A DNA stretch of 64,000 nt, from the NCBI GenBank assembly GCA_018806985.1, contig JADANN010000372.1:806001-870000 (forward strand), given 5' to 3'. The stretch is from Angiostrongylus vasorum. Lineage: Eukaryota > Nematoda > Chromadorea > Rhabditida > Metastrongylidae. Below the pieces are notes generated by a model. It was not told the origin of the DNA. It saw only the letters and a program-made list of their open reading frames with translations, and did no database searches. Both the position numbers and the translations under genes were made by a program. Shown here one piece after another: positions 43,660 to 54,742 of this stretch. Each line of letters opens with the position of its first letter. Positions within the stretch are counted from its first letter, which is position 1.

Positions 43660-44995
43660 TTAGCCTTTATTGTTAATACAAATACAGGGAAAAAAAGTGG
43701 AACAGGATGTACGATGAGAAATCCGTTTGTCATCTTTTCTCAGCTTTCTTTCTTTATTCACCCGAAAACAAACATTATTGAGTTTTTTCCAATTCCTACA
43801 ATCATGTTTCGGCTTCGCTTAGATCCGCTTCGTAGTTATACGAACAACATCACTCTGTTTGAGGTCATTTATTTCTGTTGGTTCTAATAACAAGTTGCGG
43901 ACGAACAACTTGTTAAACTCCACAGTTTAAACTGGTTCTATTCCATCGAGCAGTTTTTCAAGACGTTCTGATGTAGAAATGGTTCTTAATTGTTGAGATA
44001 ACCCCAAAACCTCCACCAGTATTTTTCTTGATAACCTGAGATTTCTAGATAATTCGGTATATCTCACAAACTTCGCATACTTGCAAGACATTTCTCTATG
44101 CATCCATGAACATTCGCATCGATTTCCATTCCCTCCAGAACAACTGGAGCAGATAGAAATCGGTCTGACCCATCAGAAACAGGCGATTAGCCCATGAATC
44201 AGTCAATCAAACCTTTAGTGGTAACAAGTGCTCATGACCACTTTTCGATCTCGTTTATAACCTTTACGACCAGCTAGAACGAGATCCGTCAAAGGTCTGT
44301 AGATTTTGAGAAAACTTGAATATTAGAGTGGTTGTTCCTCACAATAATCAATCAATAATCCCACTACTGTTTACATGTGACTCGCAATTTTCTGGGGGTT
44401 CCACAAGTTTTTTCTTTCGCTGGGATTTTGAGATGTGGACTCTTGGCACCTTTCACGTCGTCACCATGGGCTGTCACCTCCCCTATCGATATGATTGGCC
44501 TTCGTGGATACCGTCGGCTTTATCCAAAGTCGAAAACGTTTAAACAGGAAGTCAATCAGCGAAAAATTTGGCGATTCTGAAACTCGTAAAATTCTTGCTC
44601 ACCATCTATTCCATAGACTTTAGTATTCATTTTTTTCAGACAGGCAAATTCTTTTAAATACGAAACCCTTGCTTTCAGTGAGAAACATCGACTTTTCAGA
44701 ATTGCTCAGAGCGTTGGACAGGAAAAGTTGCTGGATTTCTCGATCACCAGTAGGACGACGATGGGCACACCTCGTAACTATGCAACTTTATAAAGCGACG
44801 ACAACTCTTGTTCTTTGTTATCCATTTATTGATCGGGTCAATAACGATTCATAGCGATTTATTTATCCATGTGTTTGCATGCTGTCAGCTCATGAGTTCG
44901 CTACGGTTTTCATTGATTATTAGACGTTGATGAATATGCGGCTGAGTTTTATCTACAATTAAAGTAATTTGTTCGATAAAAAGTCCGAAATTATT
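43660..44995. other. Unassigned intergenic sequence
   Basis: Between the GPCR and the collagen relic. No recognised gene or repeat; open frames at 44316-44580 and 44669-44854 lack splice or motif support. Confidence 0.4.
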
Positions 44996-44999
44996 GTTA

Positions 45000-45245
45000 A
45001 AATAATCACCGGACGTGGGAAGTAGAATGGTTAGAGATGCTGTGCAATATACTCTTATTCTGTTGTTCGACTTCATACCGGGTCAACCAGGCTTACCATC
45101 ACCTCAGGAGCGACAAATTCATGCCAGACTTCCTTGGACAAAGCTTCTTGCGATACACAAGGGATGGCAGATGCCTGTGGTGAACACTGCATAACGTTCC
45201 AGTAGGCATTCCGTTGCTAAAAACCAATAAATTTCATCCGTTATA
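45000..45245 (+). repeat. SINE-like copy, strongly diverged
   Basis: AGTAGAATGGTTAGAGATGC and GACTTCATACCGGGTCAACC (tRNA-like order), then AGCGACAAATTCATGCCAGA. It resembles the SINE A/B head and first body block only. Confidence 0.4.
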
Positions 45246-46315
45246 CAAGTTCGATCTGTTAGTTAACTTTAAAAAGTCAGATCCCCACCGAAGGTGGTAA
45301 TCAGTGTGTAATGGAGACTTTGGAACCTAATGGCTTAGTACGGCTTTCTATTAGGATTTCAACAAAAGAAAATCTCCTGACCAATATTTGAAATGTCGTA
45401 GGTTAAAGTGTGCTAGTTGGGCAGTGGGTCAGGGAGTTGGTCGGATTTGTCTTTTGTCCGCCAACTGTACGTGGAATGCTCGACTTTACACGAATTCGCC
45501 ACGCGGGACATTTCTTCGTAACTGCCTTGAACAACCCTCGAGTTTGGATTATAACAGTTTATAGGAACAACAACGATACAATAATAATGTATGATATTTG
45601 ACGACACGTAAGCTGGGTGGATACCAGCGAGGTTGAAATGAGAACAAATGATGCACTTGAAGGAAGCTAGGCGGACACTGGAGTTGGAGCACTGAGGAAT
45701 TGAGGGACTAGAAGATAAGCACTGGGGGTTGGAACCCAGGCACTGGTAGATTGGAAGACAGACAATAGTCTCTATAAGTGCTGGTGCTCCTTATAATCTG
45801 TCTGCAATGGGTCGGGTTCTACAGAGGAAGTCAGCGATAGTGCTGATTCAGGGCATGGCACGGTACATGCGGGCAGTACATCAAATGATACGGTATGCCA
45901 GAAGCTTCGTCAACATAGAACTTAATCACATAGCGAAGGAATAGCTCTTAGAGAAAGGTTATTTGAAAGGCTACGCAAAGGCTTATCAAAAGGTCATGTG
46001 GAAGAGATGGAATAGCTTATACAAAGGCTTACACAGAAAGTGCATCGGAACTGCCGATTTCTTGAAAGTACATGCAGCTGGCGGCGGCTTATTTAGCGTC
46101 CGAATCAACGGACAAGGAAGAGCGGAAATACAAAGAAGTTACAGTATCCCTTTCTAACCTAGCTGCGAGGTAAATGCTTGAAACGATAGTTGAGAGACAA
46201 TTTGCAGAATATGCGAGAATAGATGTATAACGACTAGAAGTAAAACAGTTATTGTAGAAGAAATAAGGTAACCTAGAAATGGGACCTATTTAAGGAATAG
46301 TCACTATATAGAGGT
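45246..46315. other. Unassigned, with a G-rich imperfect short repeat
   Basis: Around 45660-45770 phrases of the type CACTGGAGTTGGAGCACTG and CACTGGGGGTTGGAACCCAG recur imperfectly. An open frame 45963-46157 (basic, aromatic) is not recognised. Confidence 0.35.
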
Positions 46316-46319
46316 GCCC

Positions 46320-46598
46320 TGGAAATCAAGCATGTTCACTGGCTCGATACTATGTTCTGGTCTCATCAAGCATTCCATATCTTCAAGGTAGGCAAATTAG
46401 TACAAGAACTCACAGGGAGGATGGAAATATTGGTTTTTACACCTGCAGGCTTTCGTAAGTCACTGATTAGGCCAAACATGTGCGTTCAATCACCACCACA
46501 ATTCCACAAAGTTTATCGTCGTCGTATATTAAAAATATAGGAGAATGCTTGACGCATCTCTTAGGGAATGATTACTTCGAATGCTTTAACCTCAACAG
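46320..46598 (+). repeat. SINE A copy, strongly diverged
   Basis: GTAGGCAAATTAGTACAAGA, CATGTGCGTTCAATCACCACC and CTTAGGGAATGATTACTTCG follow the SINE A order; the head is not recognisable. Confidence 0.45.
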
Positions 46599-46599
46599 A

Positions 46600-46728
46600 A
46601 CCCAGTTAAGCTGAGGCCTTCGGTTATAATCACACGTTACTCCCCCGGAAAGGACAATAGCGAGTTCGTTCCCCACCGCAGACACCTGTGGTCTGGAGTT
46701 TTGCAAATATCTCAGCATCATTGAAATG
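46600..46728. repeat. Fold-back (MITE-like) element, right half
   Basis: AACCCAGTTAAGCTGAGGCC to GTTTTGCAAATATCTCAGCATC, including CGCAGACACCTGTGGTCTGG. The left arm is absent. Confidence 0.8.
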
Positions 46729-46764
46729 TGAAAACTCTCATTTTCTGGTAGTTAGGAGGATAAT

Positions 46765-46855
46765 AGTGAAAGACGGGCGAAAAGGTAAGCCTGGACAAGC
46801 TGGTTATGTTGAGTGCCGTTCGCCATTCATCACATTAACCATCGTCGTTTGACTG
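46765..46855 (+). pseudogene. Small collagen Gly-X-Y relic
   Basis: A plus-strand frame reads VKDGRKGKPGQAGYVECRSP and then a stop. Four Gly-X-Y triplets followed by a Cys-containing end resemble the C-terminal edge of a cuticle collagen triple helix. It lies about 1.2 kb upstream of the collagen pseudogene and in the same direction, so it may be a remnant of a second copy. With so few triplets, chance is possible. Confidence 0.3.
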
Positions 46856-47235
46856 AGCGGACAACGTTCACCTCAATACAAACGTATAAAAGTGCAGCTA
46901 TTAAAATTATCGTACTCAAATCACACATTTCAAGTCATTTTCGCTTTCAGTGCTTTTCTCAAAAAAATAGAAAAAACCCTTTTCCTTTCTTTTCGACAAG
47001 TGTGGATTTACCCTAAATATACCAACGCACGACTGGAATGAAGCTGACCGTCTCATATATGAGTAATTTCTTCCGTTGCCACTTTTATGAAAGGGATTTC
47101 CGATCGGCCTTGCTTGCTCAAAGACCAACTCCTGTTAATCTTAACATCGATCGCGGTTATTTCACACATTCGTCATTGACACCACCATAAGGAAGTATTG
47201 CCCATTTCTTTATTTTTTACTCGCTACATATTGTG
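46856..47235. other. Unassigned intergenic sequence
   Basis: No gene or repeat recognised. Confidence 0.4.
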
Positions 47236-47239
47236 CTGA

Positions 47240-47522
47240 GGGGGCGCGTGTGGCGCAGTGGTCGGAGGTGCTCTGCAACACACACGTGGAATCGGTCCTT
47301 GCGCCCATGGCCCAACAAGCCTTCCTTCCCTATGGGTTCGACAAATTGCTACCAGACTTGTCTGGGAGGATAGCAACACTGGCTCCATACATCGGTAGGT
47401 CACCACGAGTCATTGTAAACGCCAGATATGCATTCAATCATCTCTAAACGATGCTTAATGTTGTCGAATGCATGGCGCATCCCTCAGGAATTGATGAACG
47501 CCGAGAGCTTTATCCTTTATCT

Positions 47523-47530
<8 letters not shown>
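47240..47530 (+). repeat. SINE A copy, full length
   Basis: Head GGCGCGTGTGGCGCAGTGGT, B box GGAATCGGTCC, body CTACCAGACTTGTCTGGGAG, end GGAATTGATGAACGCCGAGA, tail TTTATCCTTTATCTC. A (TA)n tract follows at 47526-47560. Confidence 0.92.

Positions 47531-47560
<30 letters not shown>
47526..47560. repeat. (TA)n microsatellite
   Basis: About seventeen TA units directly at the 3' end of a SINE, probably grown from its tail. Confidence 0.9.
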
Positions 47561-47563
<3 letters not shown>

Positions 47564-47594
47564 CTTTGCCAACGCTTAGTTCACTTCAATTCGT

Positions 47595-47900
47595 TTTCTT
47601 TCATCCATAATCGATGAAGATCGTCTAATCTGCCCAGTAGCTCGACTACCACCTGGAAATTTTGACTTCTTCACCAATGTCATTGAACTTCACACGAGTC
47701 GACTTTCCACTGAATCCTGGGAAAGCTCTAGTCGAGCTGTCTCACGTGTCCACCATAGAGATAGTCGCCGGTCTTTGTTAACGATAGAAAACCCTGTCCA
47801 GATTGCTCTGGTATGAACTCAATGCCAGGATGATGAGGGCTTCACTGACCTGGAAAGGGGATGAATCAGATGCCACGCGTGAACTATTGTAGATTATCTC
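47595..47900 (-). repeat. SINE B copy, diverged
   Basis: Minus strand: TTCACCAATGTCATTGAACT, ATCCTGGGAAAGCTCTAGTC, then CCAGATTGCTCTGGTATGAA; the tRNA-like head is not resolved. Confidence 0.55.
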
Positions 47901-48269
47901 TGAGCACCACACCTTCCACGTTCAAGGCTAACGTTTTTTTGAAGAGTTCTTTAGTTTACGAAAATGTGAAATAAATCTTGCGCTATTAATTATTGTCACT
48001 ATTGGCTCCTCTAAGCCTTACAGATATTTTCAGAAGACATTCTTTCCCATGAGAGGTAAAAGGCTTAACAACGTAGCGTTGATAAGTCTGCTGATGTCAA
48101 TTTTCGCGTTTTTTAACGCTTCTGATTGGAATAGTGTGCTTTATCTATCTCACGAAATCTATTGAAACGCACATCAATGAGAGCTTCATTGATGTCGACG
48201 TAAGTGATTTCCTCTAGCAGTTATTTCTCTCCTAAAAAACATAGATTATTGATCTGCTAATTGAAATAA

Positions 48270-48565
48270 GGCACTTAATAAGGTTAGAGCGGTCGGAGAT
48301 GAACCGTAAGCCACGTATCCCCCTATGCATTCAATTCCATTTGTAATATCACAGACGAGAGTGGATACATATTTGGCTTGTACAGTGATTTCTTGGGGCA
48401 TATCGAATCATCATACCAGTGTTCTTTCATCCTCGCATGAAACTATGGGGCGAATAGCCGACCTCGAACGAATGATGGGGCTTTGATCGACGACGTAGGA
48501 GCGAACCAACGACAGCGTATCTAATGCCCTACAGCTGTAACCACTGCGCCACGTGCGCTACTATA
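48270..48565 (-). repeat. SINE A copy, diverged (in collagen intron 1)
   Basis: Minus strand: CTATGCATTCAATTCCATTT near the left and AACCACTGCGCCACGTGCGC (complement of an A-box head) at the right end. Confidence 0.6.
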
Positions 48566-49154
48566 AAATCCAACTCTTTTACATATAAATTCGTAAGCTT
48601 TATTTCTTAACCCAAAAAAAACTCTCCATTCTTTGCAGCGGTTCAGCGATTCATCATGGAATGAACTGATGCTGCTCGAAAACGGGGAAAGCATCAATGT
48701 GTGGAGATCAAAGCGCAAAATAGTTGTTAGTTGTCTTCATCCTATATTTCAATTTTTTAGTTATAAAAAACCCAATTATGAGGAGCCTTGGAACTCCATC
48801 GAATCAATAAAAAAAAACAAGATACAAAAAACACCTCATAGCAGTACTTGTGGACAGACGACCCAACATACGATAATAAGTTTAACAAACAAAAGATTTT
48901 AGCAGAGAAACTTCTTTCAGAATCGAGATCTCATGACTCATGAAAACCTTTGTCTTTTCAGTTTTAGTGTATTTTTTCCCTGAATAGCAATTGATTAATA
49001 AGATGCTGATCAATACACATCCTTTCAGCATCCATTTTCCAACCATTAGATATCCATTATCATTTTCCAACACCTGAAAATCCTTAGCAAAAATCTCCGT
49101 GCATAGTCCGAATTTTCTAGAACTTTCTTCGATTAATCCCAGTTCTGGTTGACT

Positions 49155-49445
49155 CAGGGCATGTGTGGCACAGTGGTCAGAGGCGCCCTGCAACACACAC
49201 GTGGAATCGATTCTCACTCCCATGGCCCGCCAAGCCTTCCATCCTTTCGGGGTCGGCAAATTGGTACCAGACTTGTCTGGGAGGATATTAGTACTGGCTC
49301 GATACATCGATACACCACCGCGAGTCGTTGTAAAGGCCAGACATGCATTCAATCACCTCCAGCGACACTCAATGAAGTCGAATGCATGGCGCATCCCTCA
49401 GGGATTGATCAACGCCGAGAGCTTTGTCCTTCACCCTTTATCCTG
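49155..49445 (+). repeat. SINE A copy, full length
   Basis: Head GGCATGTGTGGCACAGTGGTC, B box GGAATCGATTCTC, body GGTACCAGACTTGTCTGGGA, end GGGATTGATCAACGCCGAGA, tail TTTGTCCTTCACCCTTTATCC. Confidence 0.92.
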
Positions 49446-49757
49446 GTTGACTCCTAAGTAAATGAATATTGAAATAACAACAATAAAATATAAAATATTA
49501 GTTAGGCTTGAAGCATCCATACACCAATCAAAAAAATCAAAATCAAATCAAGTTTGATGACTTCATACTCCTCATATTCAAAAAGAAATCGATAAAGGAA
49601 AAAATAGAAAAGGCGAAAGTGAATAGTGAAACAAACGAATAAACAAAAAAAAAGAAATAGAGACTATATTAACAAGTTTTAACTGCAGCACAATTTTTTT
49701 GCCTTAGAAAGGAAGAAATCGAAAAAAAAAGCATTTCATCACACACTAAAAGCAAAA

Positions 49758-50010
49758 AAGGATAAAGCTCTCGGCGGTGATCAATCCCTGAGGGTTGCGC
49801 CATGCATTCGACTTCATTAAGCATCGTTTGGAGGTGATTGAACACATACCTGGCCTTTACAATGACTCGCGATGGCCTACCGATATAACGAGTCAGTGCT
49901 GCTATCCTCCTAGACAAGTCTTGTACCAACTTGTCGACCGCGGAAGGATGGAAGGCTTGGTAGGCCATGGGAGCGGGGATGGATTCCATGTGTAGGTTCG
50001 ATTGCACATG
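49758..50010 (-). repeat. SINE A copy, head truncated
   Basis: Minus strand: AAAGGATAAAGCTCTCGGCG to GGGAGCGGGGATGGATTCCA; the A-box end is missing. Inverted relative to the copy at 49155-49445. Confidence 0.85.
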
Positions 50011-50747
50011 TGTTCATCATACAGTACTTGAATCAATTACTCTTCACAACTTATTCAGTAGTCAGCGATGAAACGGTGGTGTCCCTCATGACTGAAAATT
50101 ATGTTCTCACTATCAATAGAGTCGCAATAATTTCATTATTACCTAAAATAACATTGCTGGACATTTAAATAAGGAACAAAAAAAGATAAAAAAAGCAACC
50201 AACGTTCATTTCCAGTTCACATCTTGTTTTTAGGATTCATTGGTGAAGACAACGGAACGTGATTCGCCGAGATTTAATGAAAACGACGATCCTAATCACG
50301 CACTACTCGCATCGTCAACAGAAGCAACAAACGAAAAGACGACCAACGCGACTACTCCACACACTCGAGATCCATCGTTGTCTTATGATCATCAACGATC
50401 AGATACAGAAATCAACTCAAGGATATCGGTTGCGAGTAGTCGGCCGTTACCAGTAACCCTCAATAACAAAGGGGGTAAATTTTATGAAAACGAAAGATCG
50501 AAACGAAACGTGTCACCTGGCCAGTTCACTTGATTGATGTGTTGTTTTCAAAGAATCACTGTCTCATTTAGGTACGCGGTCCTCCAGGAATCACACCTAA
50601 CCCGACAATTAGTCAATACTCAGTTAAACATCGAGCGGGCATTGTATATATCCTCAAAAACCAAATGTTACTACCTACTTTTGCGATTTCATTTCATTGC
50701 GACTAAAATCGACTCCATTTAAAATGTATCAGACTAATGATAGTGCA

Positions 50748-51080
50748 AAAAAGGAGACGGATAGCACAGTGGTAGTGATGTCCGTCATCTCTCATCCCTC
50801 CTGGGTCGGGAAATTGCTACCGGACCTGTCTGGGAAAAAAAATCACTCCCTGCAGTCCAACTGGGAACGCTCTACCCCTGCTATCTCAGGACTCTAGGGA
50901 GAATCGCTCGCCCAGCATTCTACGACATTCAAGATGGATGGAAATCCTCAAGTAGCAACTGAATCCACACGTAAAAGTTGGGAGATCTTCGTGGATGATG
51001 AATGCGGGGAAACGAATCGAATGTGAGAAGTGCTGGGATCCGCACAGTAGACATGAAGACGGGTCACATAAAAAAAATAT
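50748..51080 (+). repeat. SINE B copy, full length
   Basis: Head AGACGGATAGCACAGTGGTAG, body GGAAATTGCTACCGGACCTG, AATCCTCAAGTAGCAACTG, end AGAAGTGCTGGGATCCGCAC and an A-rich tail. Confidence 0.88.
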
Positions 51081-51645
51081 TTCAAAGAAACAATAAAACT
51101 CCGAAAAAATTGAAATATCGTTAGAAAGATGGTATTTGTACCTGGGAGAAATTTTCAAGGAATTCCTAAAGAGTCTTAAAATAAACAGTGATGCGACCTT
51201 TTGAGCTTATAGCAACTCTATACACGCTTTCAGTTACAGTAATCGTCCAAATGGACTGTGGCATGAAATAAAAACCTTGAAAAGATTATCATTTACAGTA
51301 ACTTGTAAATGGATACTTATTTCGCTTTCTGGATGAAGGCTGTACGTCTCGCTTCTGTTTTTCCGGTTTTTTTTTCTTCTATAGATTTCATTAGTCTCTT
51401 CCAGTTTTTTACTTTTTGAAGAAGTTTAGGGATTTTTTTCGACTCTAAGAATGATCGCTGATAAAAATTATATAGCTGGTCTCGAAATATTTGAGTCAGT
51501 TACCTGCAATAATTTGACAGACTTAAAAATATTAGGACAGTTTAAATCAGGTTAAATTCATAAGTATAGAAAATAATGGTAGGAGCTGACAATGTTTACT
51601 TTTTTATTTATCGTCTATTACAATTTTTCATGGTAGGCTTGTATG
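51081..51645. other. Unassigned AT-rich intron sequence of the collagen relic
   Basis: No exon or repeat recognised. Confidence 0.4.
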
Positions 51646-51649
51646 GACG

Positions 51650-51800
51650 GTACAACCACAATGATGCTGAGGGTTTTTGCAAAACTCCGCACCGCGGGTG
51701 TCTACGGTGGGGAACGAACGCGCTATTACCATTTCCGGAAGCTAACGCGTTCACCACCACGCCATGCGGGTGTTTCGTTTCGCATGTCTCTCAGCTAACG
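51650..51800. repeat. Fold-back (MITE-like) element, left half
   Basis: CACAATGATGCTGAGGGTTT, then CGCGGGTGTCTACGGTGGGG and CACCACCACGCCATGCGGGT, cut after CATGTCTCTCAGCTAACG. Confidence 0.8.
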
Positions 51801-52315
51801 ATAGGAGCTATTTGGCAAGTTATATGGTCTTCCCTCGGGTGTCGTATTACCATAAAAGCACTGTGCATTTGCCATGGAGGTCATGATGTATTAGTTCGGT
51901 TGCAACTTTAGGACCTCTTGAGGACCATGGTCTTCCCCTTCCATTGAAATGCTGAATAGATGTAGTTGAGCATAATATTCCCTGGAATTTCGAGATAGGT
52001 AAACTACCGCGTTCTCAAGTCTCCAGATGAGTTCATATGTAGGCGATCAGCTGCTTTAAACTAGGATTCTTCCAGGTCGGAAAAGATTAGGTCTTCTTTT
52101 GCGTATAGTGAACTGACCGGCCGATCGATCGATGAAAGCGATGTAACAGGTCGAATCAGTAAAGAAAAAATTTAGTGGTAATGATATCAGAAATCCTTAA
52201 TTGCTTATCCTTTGTAAGCAAAAGACTTTCAGGGACTGTTCATTAAATATTTTGCAAGCTGATTTCAATTCCATAAAAATGAGATGAAGATACAGCAGGC
52301 AATGTTTGGTAGGTA
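51801..52315. other. Unassigned intron sequence of the collagen relic
   Basis: No exon or repeat recognised between the fold-back fragment and exon 4. Confidence 0.4.
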
Positions 52316-53499
52316 ATGCAGGCGGAAGGGAGTGGAGTGGAATATCCCCCTGGTTTCTTTTTTCAATCATAACGAATACTGTAATGATCGCCTGCCCAGG
52401 TTGTTGTTCTGTGCCCGGATACAAGAACAATGGTGAAGGATTGCCGAAACCTTTTAGGTGCCCAGAAGGTGAAAAAGGTTCACGGGGCTTAAAAGGGTTA
52501 GTGACATCTATCCCTAACCATGTCACTTTTTTTCCACTCAATTTTTTGTAAAGTGTAATATAACATCGCTAATGAAAAAGAAAATGAAGCATACCATTGT
52601 TCTTTACCAACATTACTAGACTTAAAATAAGCTTAACTTGGTTAACTTGGTCTTTCTGACAGCATTGCTTTACTTCACCCTTCGCTTATAATATAGCACA
52701 TGGCAAAAAAAAATGTTATTTTCCTACAATCGATTAATAGTTAGCAGGTTTTGATGACCACTTCTAGACAAAAAGAAATGATGCAGAGAACGTGGTTTTC
52801 CTGGTACCCCAGGAACTCATGGCCACGAAGGAGAGCCATTTGCTTAAATACAACAGATGTCGACGCATGCATTTTAACAGAATCTCAAAATGCCGCTCTG
52901 AGTTTCCCTTGCCCAGGTGGGCCACCTGGCAAGCCAGGTCCAAAGGGTGTAGAGGGTAACCCGGGACATCCTGGTGTACGTTGAACACCTGGTAACCCAG
53001 GACAACATGGAAAACCAGGGCCGGCTGCTGAGCAAGGCGACTTAGGAAGTGGAGGACGACCAGGACAAAATCGGACAGCAAGGTTCAAGGTTTGCATCAA
53101 TCTCACTGTTTTATAATCATTCAGGTGCAGAAGTTAACTGAACCCCTTCACTTCCTTCTGATTATTGAAGTGTCACCGTGCATGATGGTATGGATGGTAC
53201 TGTTGGCAATGCGGGAGAACCAGGCCCAGACATTCAATTTTGTCCATGTTCTGCAACAAAGATGAAATCGAGAAGATCTGATATGCGTGGTAGAGTGCAT
53301 GGATTACCAGTCAGCTCAACTCCTAGCATTCTAAGGACAACCGTCAATCCACCACCACAGTGGATGATTACCACTGATAAAGTGGGTTTTAGCATGTTTT
53401 GGAATAATTCAATCCTTCAATCCACATATTGCGCAATGATTAGCAGTCTCATACAATGCATATAATTGTTGGTGCAAACACTGAGATAAGTCTAACCGC

Positions 53500-53620
53500 C
53501 GATCCTTCCGCCCAAGCAAAGGCTTGTCTAGGAGGATGGAAAACACTGTCTTCGTATATCGTTAGGTCGCTGCACAGCGAATACCTGAGGGATTAATCAA
53601 CGCTGAATGGGAATCAAACC
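53500..53620 (+). repeat. SINE A 3' fragment
   Basis: GGCTTGTCTAGGAGGATGGA, ATCGTTAGGTCGCTGCAC, then GGGATTAATCAACGCTGAAT. Head missing. Confidence 0.55.
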
Positions 53621-53859
53621 TTCTTCCTAAGGCTAGTTTAAGCAAGATAGGACTCCTCTCTATGAAAAAAACTAAAAGCAACAGGTGTCCTTTTAGGGAC
53701 TATGATTTGTTTTCCTCGATCCCCTTACCTAAAGCCATTTAAGCACCTACTTTGCCATGGTAGTACGTGCTTGGGCAACCAAATCCTTTCCTTAAGCTAT
53801 TAGAAGCAGAAAGAGAAACGGCTTTATAACCTTTTCCTTATAAAACACATGAATGATAA

Positions 53860-54000
53860 TAAATGAGCAAAACACGGGACCTTAGGTAAGCTTCGAACCA
53901 GTGCTTATCCTTCCCGAGGGCTCACCGAGTTTCCAAACACATCTGAGGTTCCAACTTTTGCTCACACATCGGCATCTTTGCGGTTACATTACGCATCATT
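53860..54000. repeat. Fold-back-type element, diverged
   Basis: TGAGCAAAACACGGGACCTTAG at left and AACTTTTGCTCACACATCGG at right are inverse copies; the interior AAGCTTCGAACCAGTGCTT is the complement of a tRNA-like B box. Confidence 0.5.
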
Positions 54001-54450
54001 CCCTACCACGAAAAAAAGAGTAAACAGCAAGTAACATTGTGCTTTGTCATGTTTTATCAGCTGTGACCTCTATCAACATCGTAAAAATACGATCGGACAC
54101 CACTAAAGCCACGATTTCACACTCGAATCTCGGAACTGCTTAGTGGGCAACGCTAGCTGACGTAAAAGCAGAATTACAATATTTTGTATGAATCCATTGT
54201 TTCACAGTCTCATGCAATCACTGACTTCTGCTGTGCAATGGGTTTATAAGCAACTAGTGATCCAGTATGGGAATACCGAACTCGTCAGCACGGTACACCT
54301 TACTGGACGAGTGAACACCCACTCGTGCATCGGAGTTCAATGCTTTGATACATATCCCTTACTCCACTCCGCAAGTTTGCTAACCACCAAATAACTCGAA
54401 CCACCATCACTAAAATCGCCATTCTCCTGTACTTAATTGGTTAAAAAACT
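54001..54450. other. Unassigned intergenic sequence
   Basis: No gene or repeat recognised. Confidence 0.4.
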
Positions 54451-54454
54451 GTTA

Positions 54455-54742
54455 TAGAGCGCGTGTGGCCGGAAGCGCCCTGCAACACACACGTGGAATC
54501 GATCCCCACGCCCATGGCCCACTAAGCCTCCCATCCCTCCGGGGTCGGGCAAATTGGTACCAACCAGACTTGTCTGGGAGGATAGCAGTAGTAGCTCGAT
54601 ACATCGGTAGCCCACCGCAAGTGATTGTAAAGGCCAGATATGCATTCAATCACCTCCAACGATGCTTAATGAAGTCGAATGCATGGCACATCCCTCAGGA
54701 ATTGATCAATGCTGAAAGCTTTATCCTTTATCCTTTAACTAA
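54455..54742 (+). repeat. SINE A copy, nearly full length
   Basis: Head GCGCGTGTGGCCGGAAGCGC (about 10 bases of the A-box region deleted), B box GGAATCGATCCCC, body CAACCAGACTTGTCTGGGAG, end GGAATTGATCAATGCTGAAA, tail TTTATCCTTTATCCTTTAAC. Confidence 0.92.

Larger units (their letters stand above)
48034..53465 (+). pseudogene. Cuticle collagen pseudogene
   Basis: Reads as a nematode cuticle collagen (secreted trimeric matrix protein of the cuticle) with several lesions. After TATTTTCAG, exon 1 (48034-48199, ATG 48049) encodes MRGKRLNNVALISLLMSIFAF, then in a shifted frame the hydrophobic LTLLIGIVCFIYLTKSIE; a six-T run shifts the frame. Exon 2 (48639 to about 48726) encodes RFSDSSWNELMLLENGES and a basic WRSKRK site. 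Exon 3 (from 50234) is polar and ends near NERSKRN, a furin-type site. Exon 4 (about 52390-52496) has CPEGEKGSRGLKG. Exon 5 (from 52746) has GFPGTPGTHGHEGEP, a frameshift, then CPGGPPGKPGPKG, and a TGA replacing a Gly codon at 52982-52984. A C-terminal piece has GNAGEPGPDIQFCPCS. The introns contain SINEs and a fold-back element. The long polar N-terminal part recalls blister-type collagens, but this is uncertain. Confidence 0.8.

Noticed and set aside
47240..47315. tRNA gene in the GCGCGTGTGGCGCAGTGG segments
   Set aside because: These are heads of SINE A copies: A and B boxes are present, but a closed cloverleaf with an acceptor stem is not, and the same sequence recurs many times with a SINE body.
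49149..49461. Open frames of about 100 codons on both strands
   Set aside because: They lie in a full-length SINE A copy; the same peptides recur at other copies.
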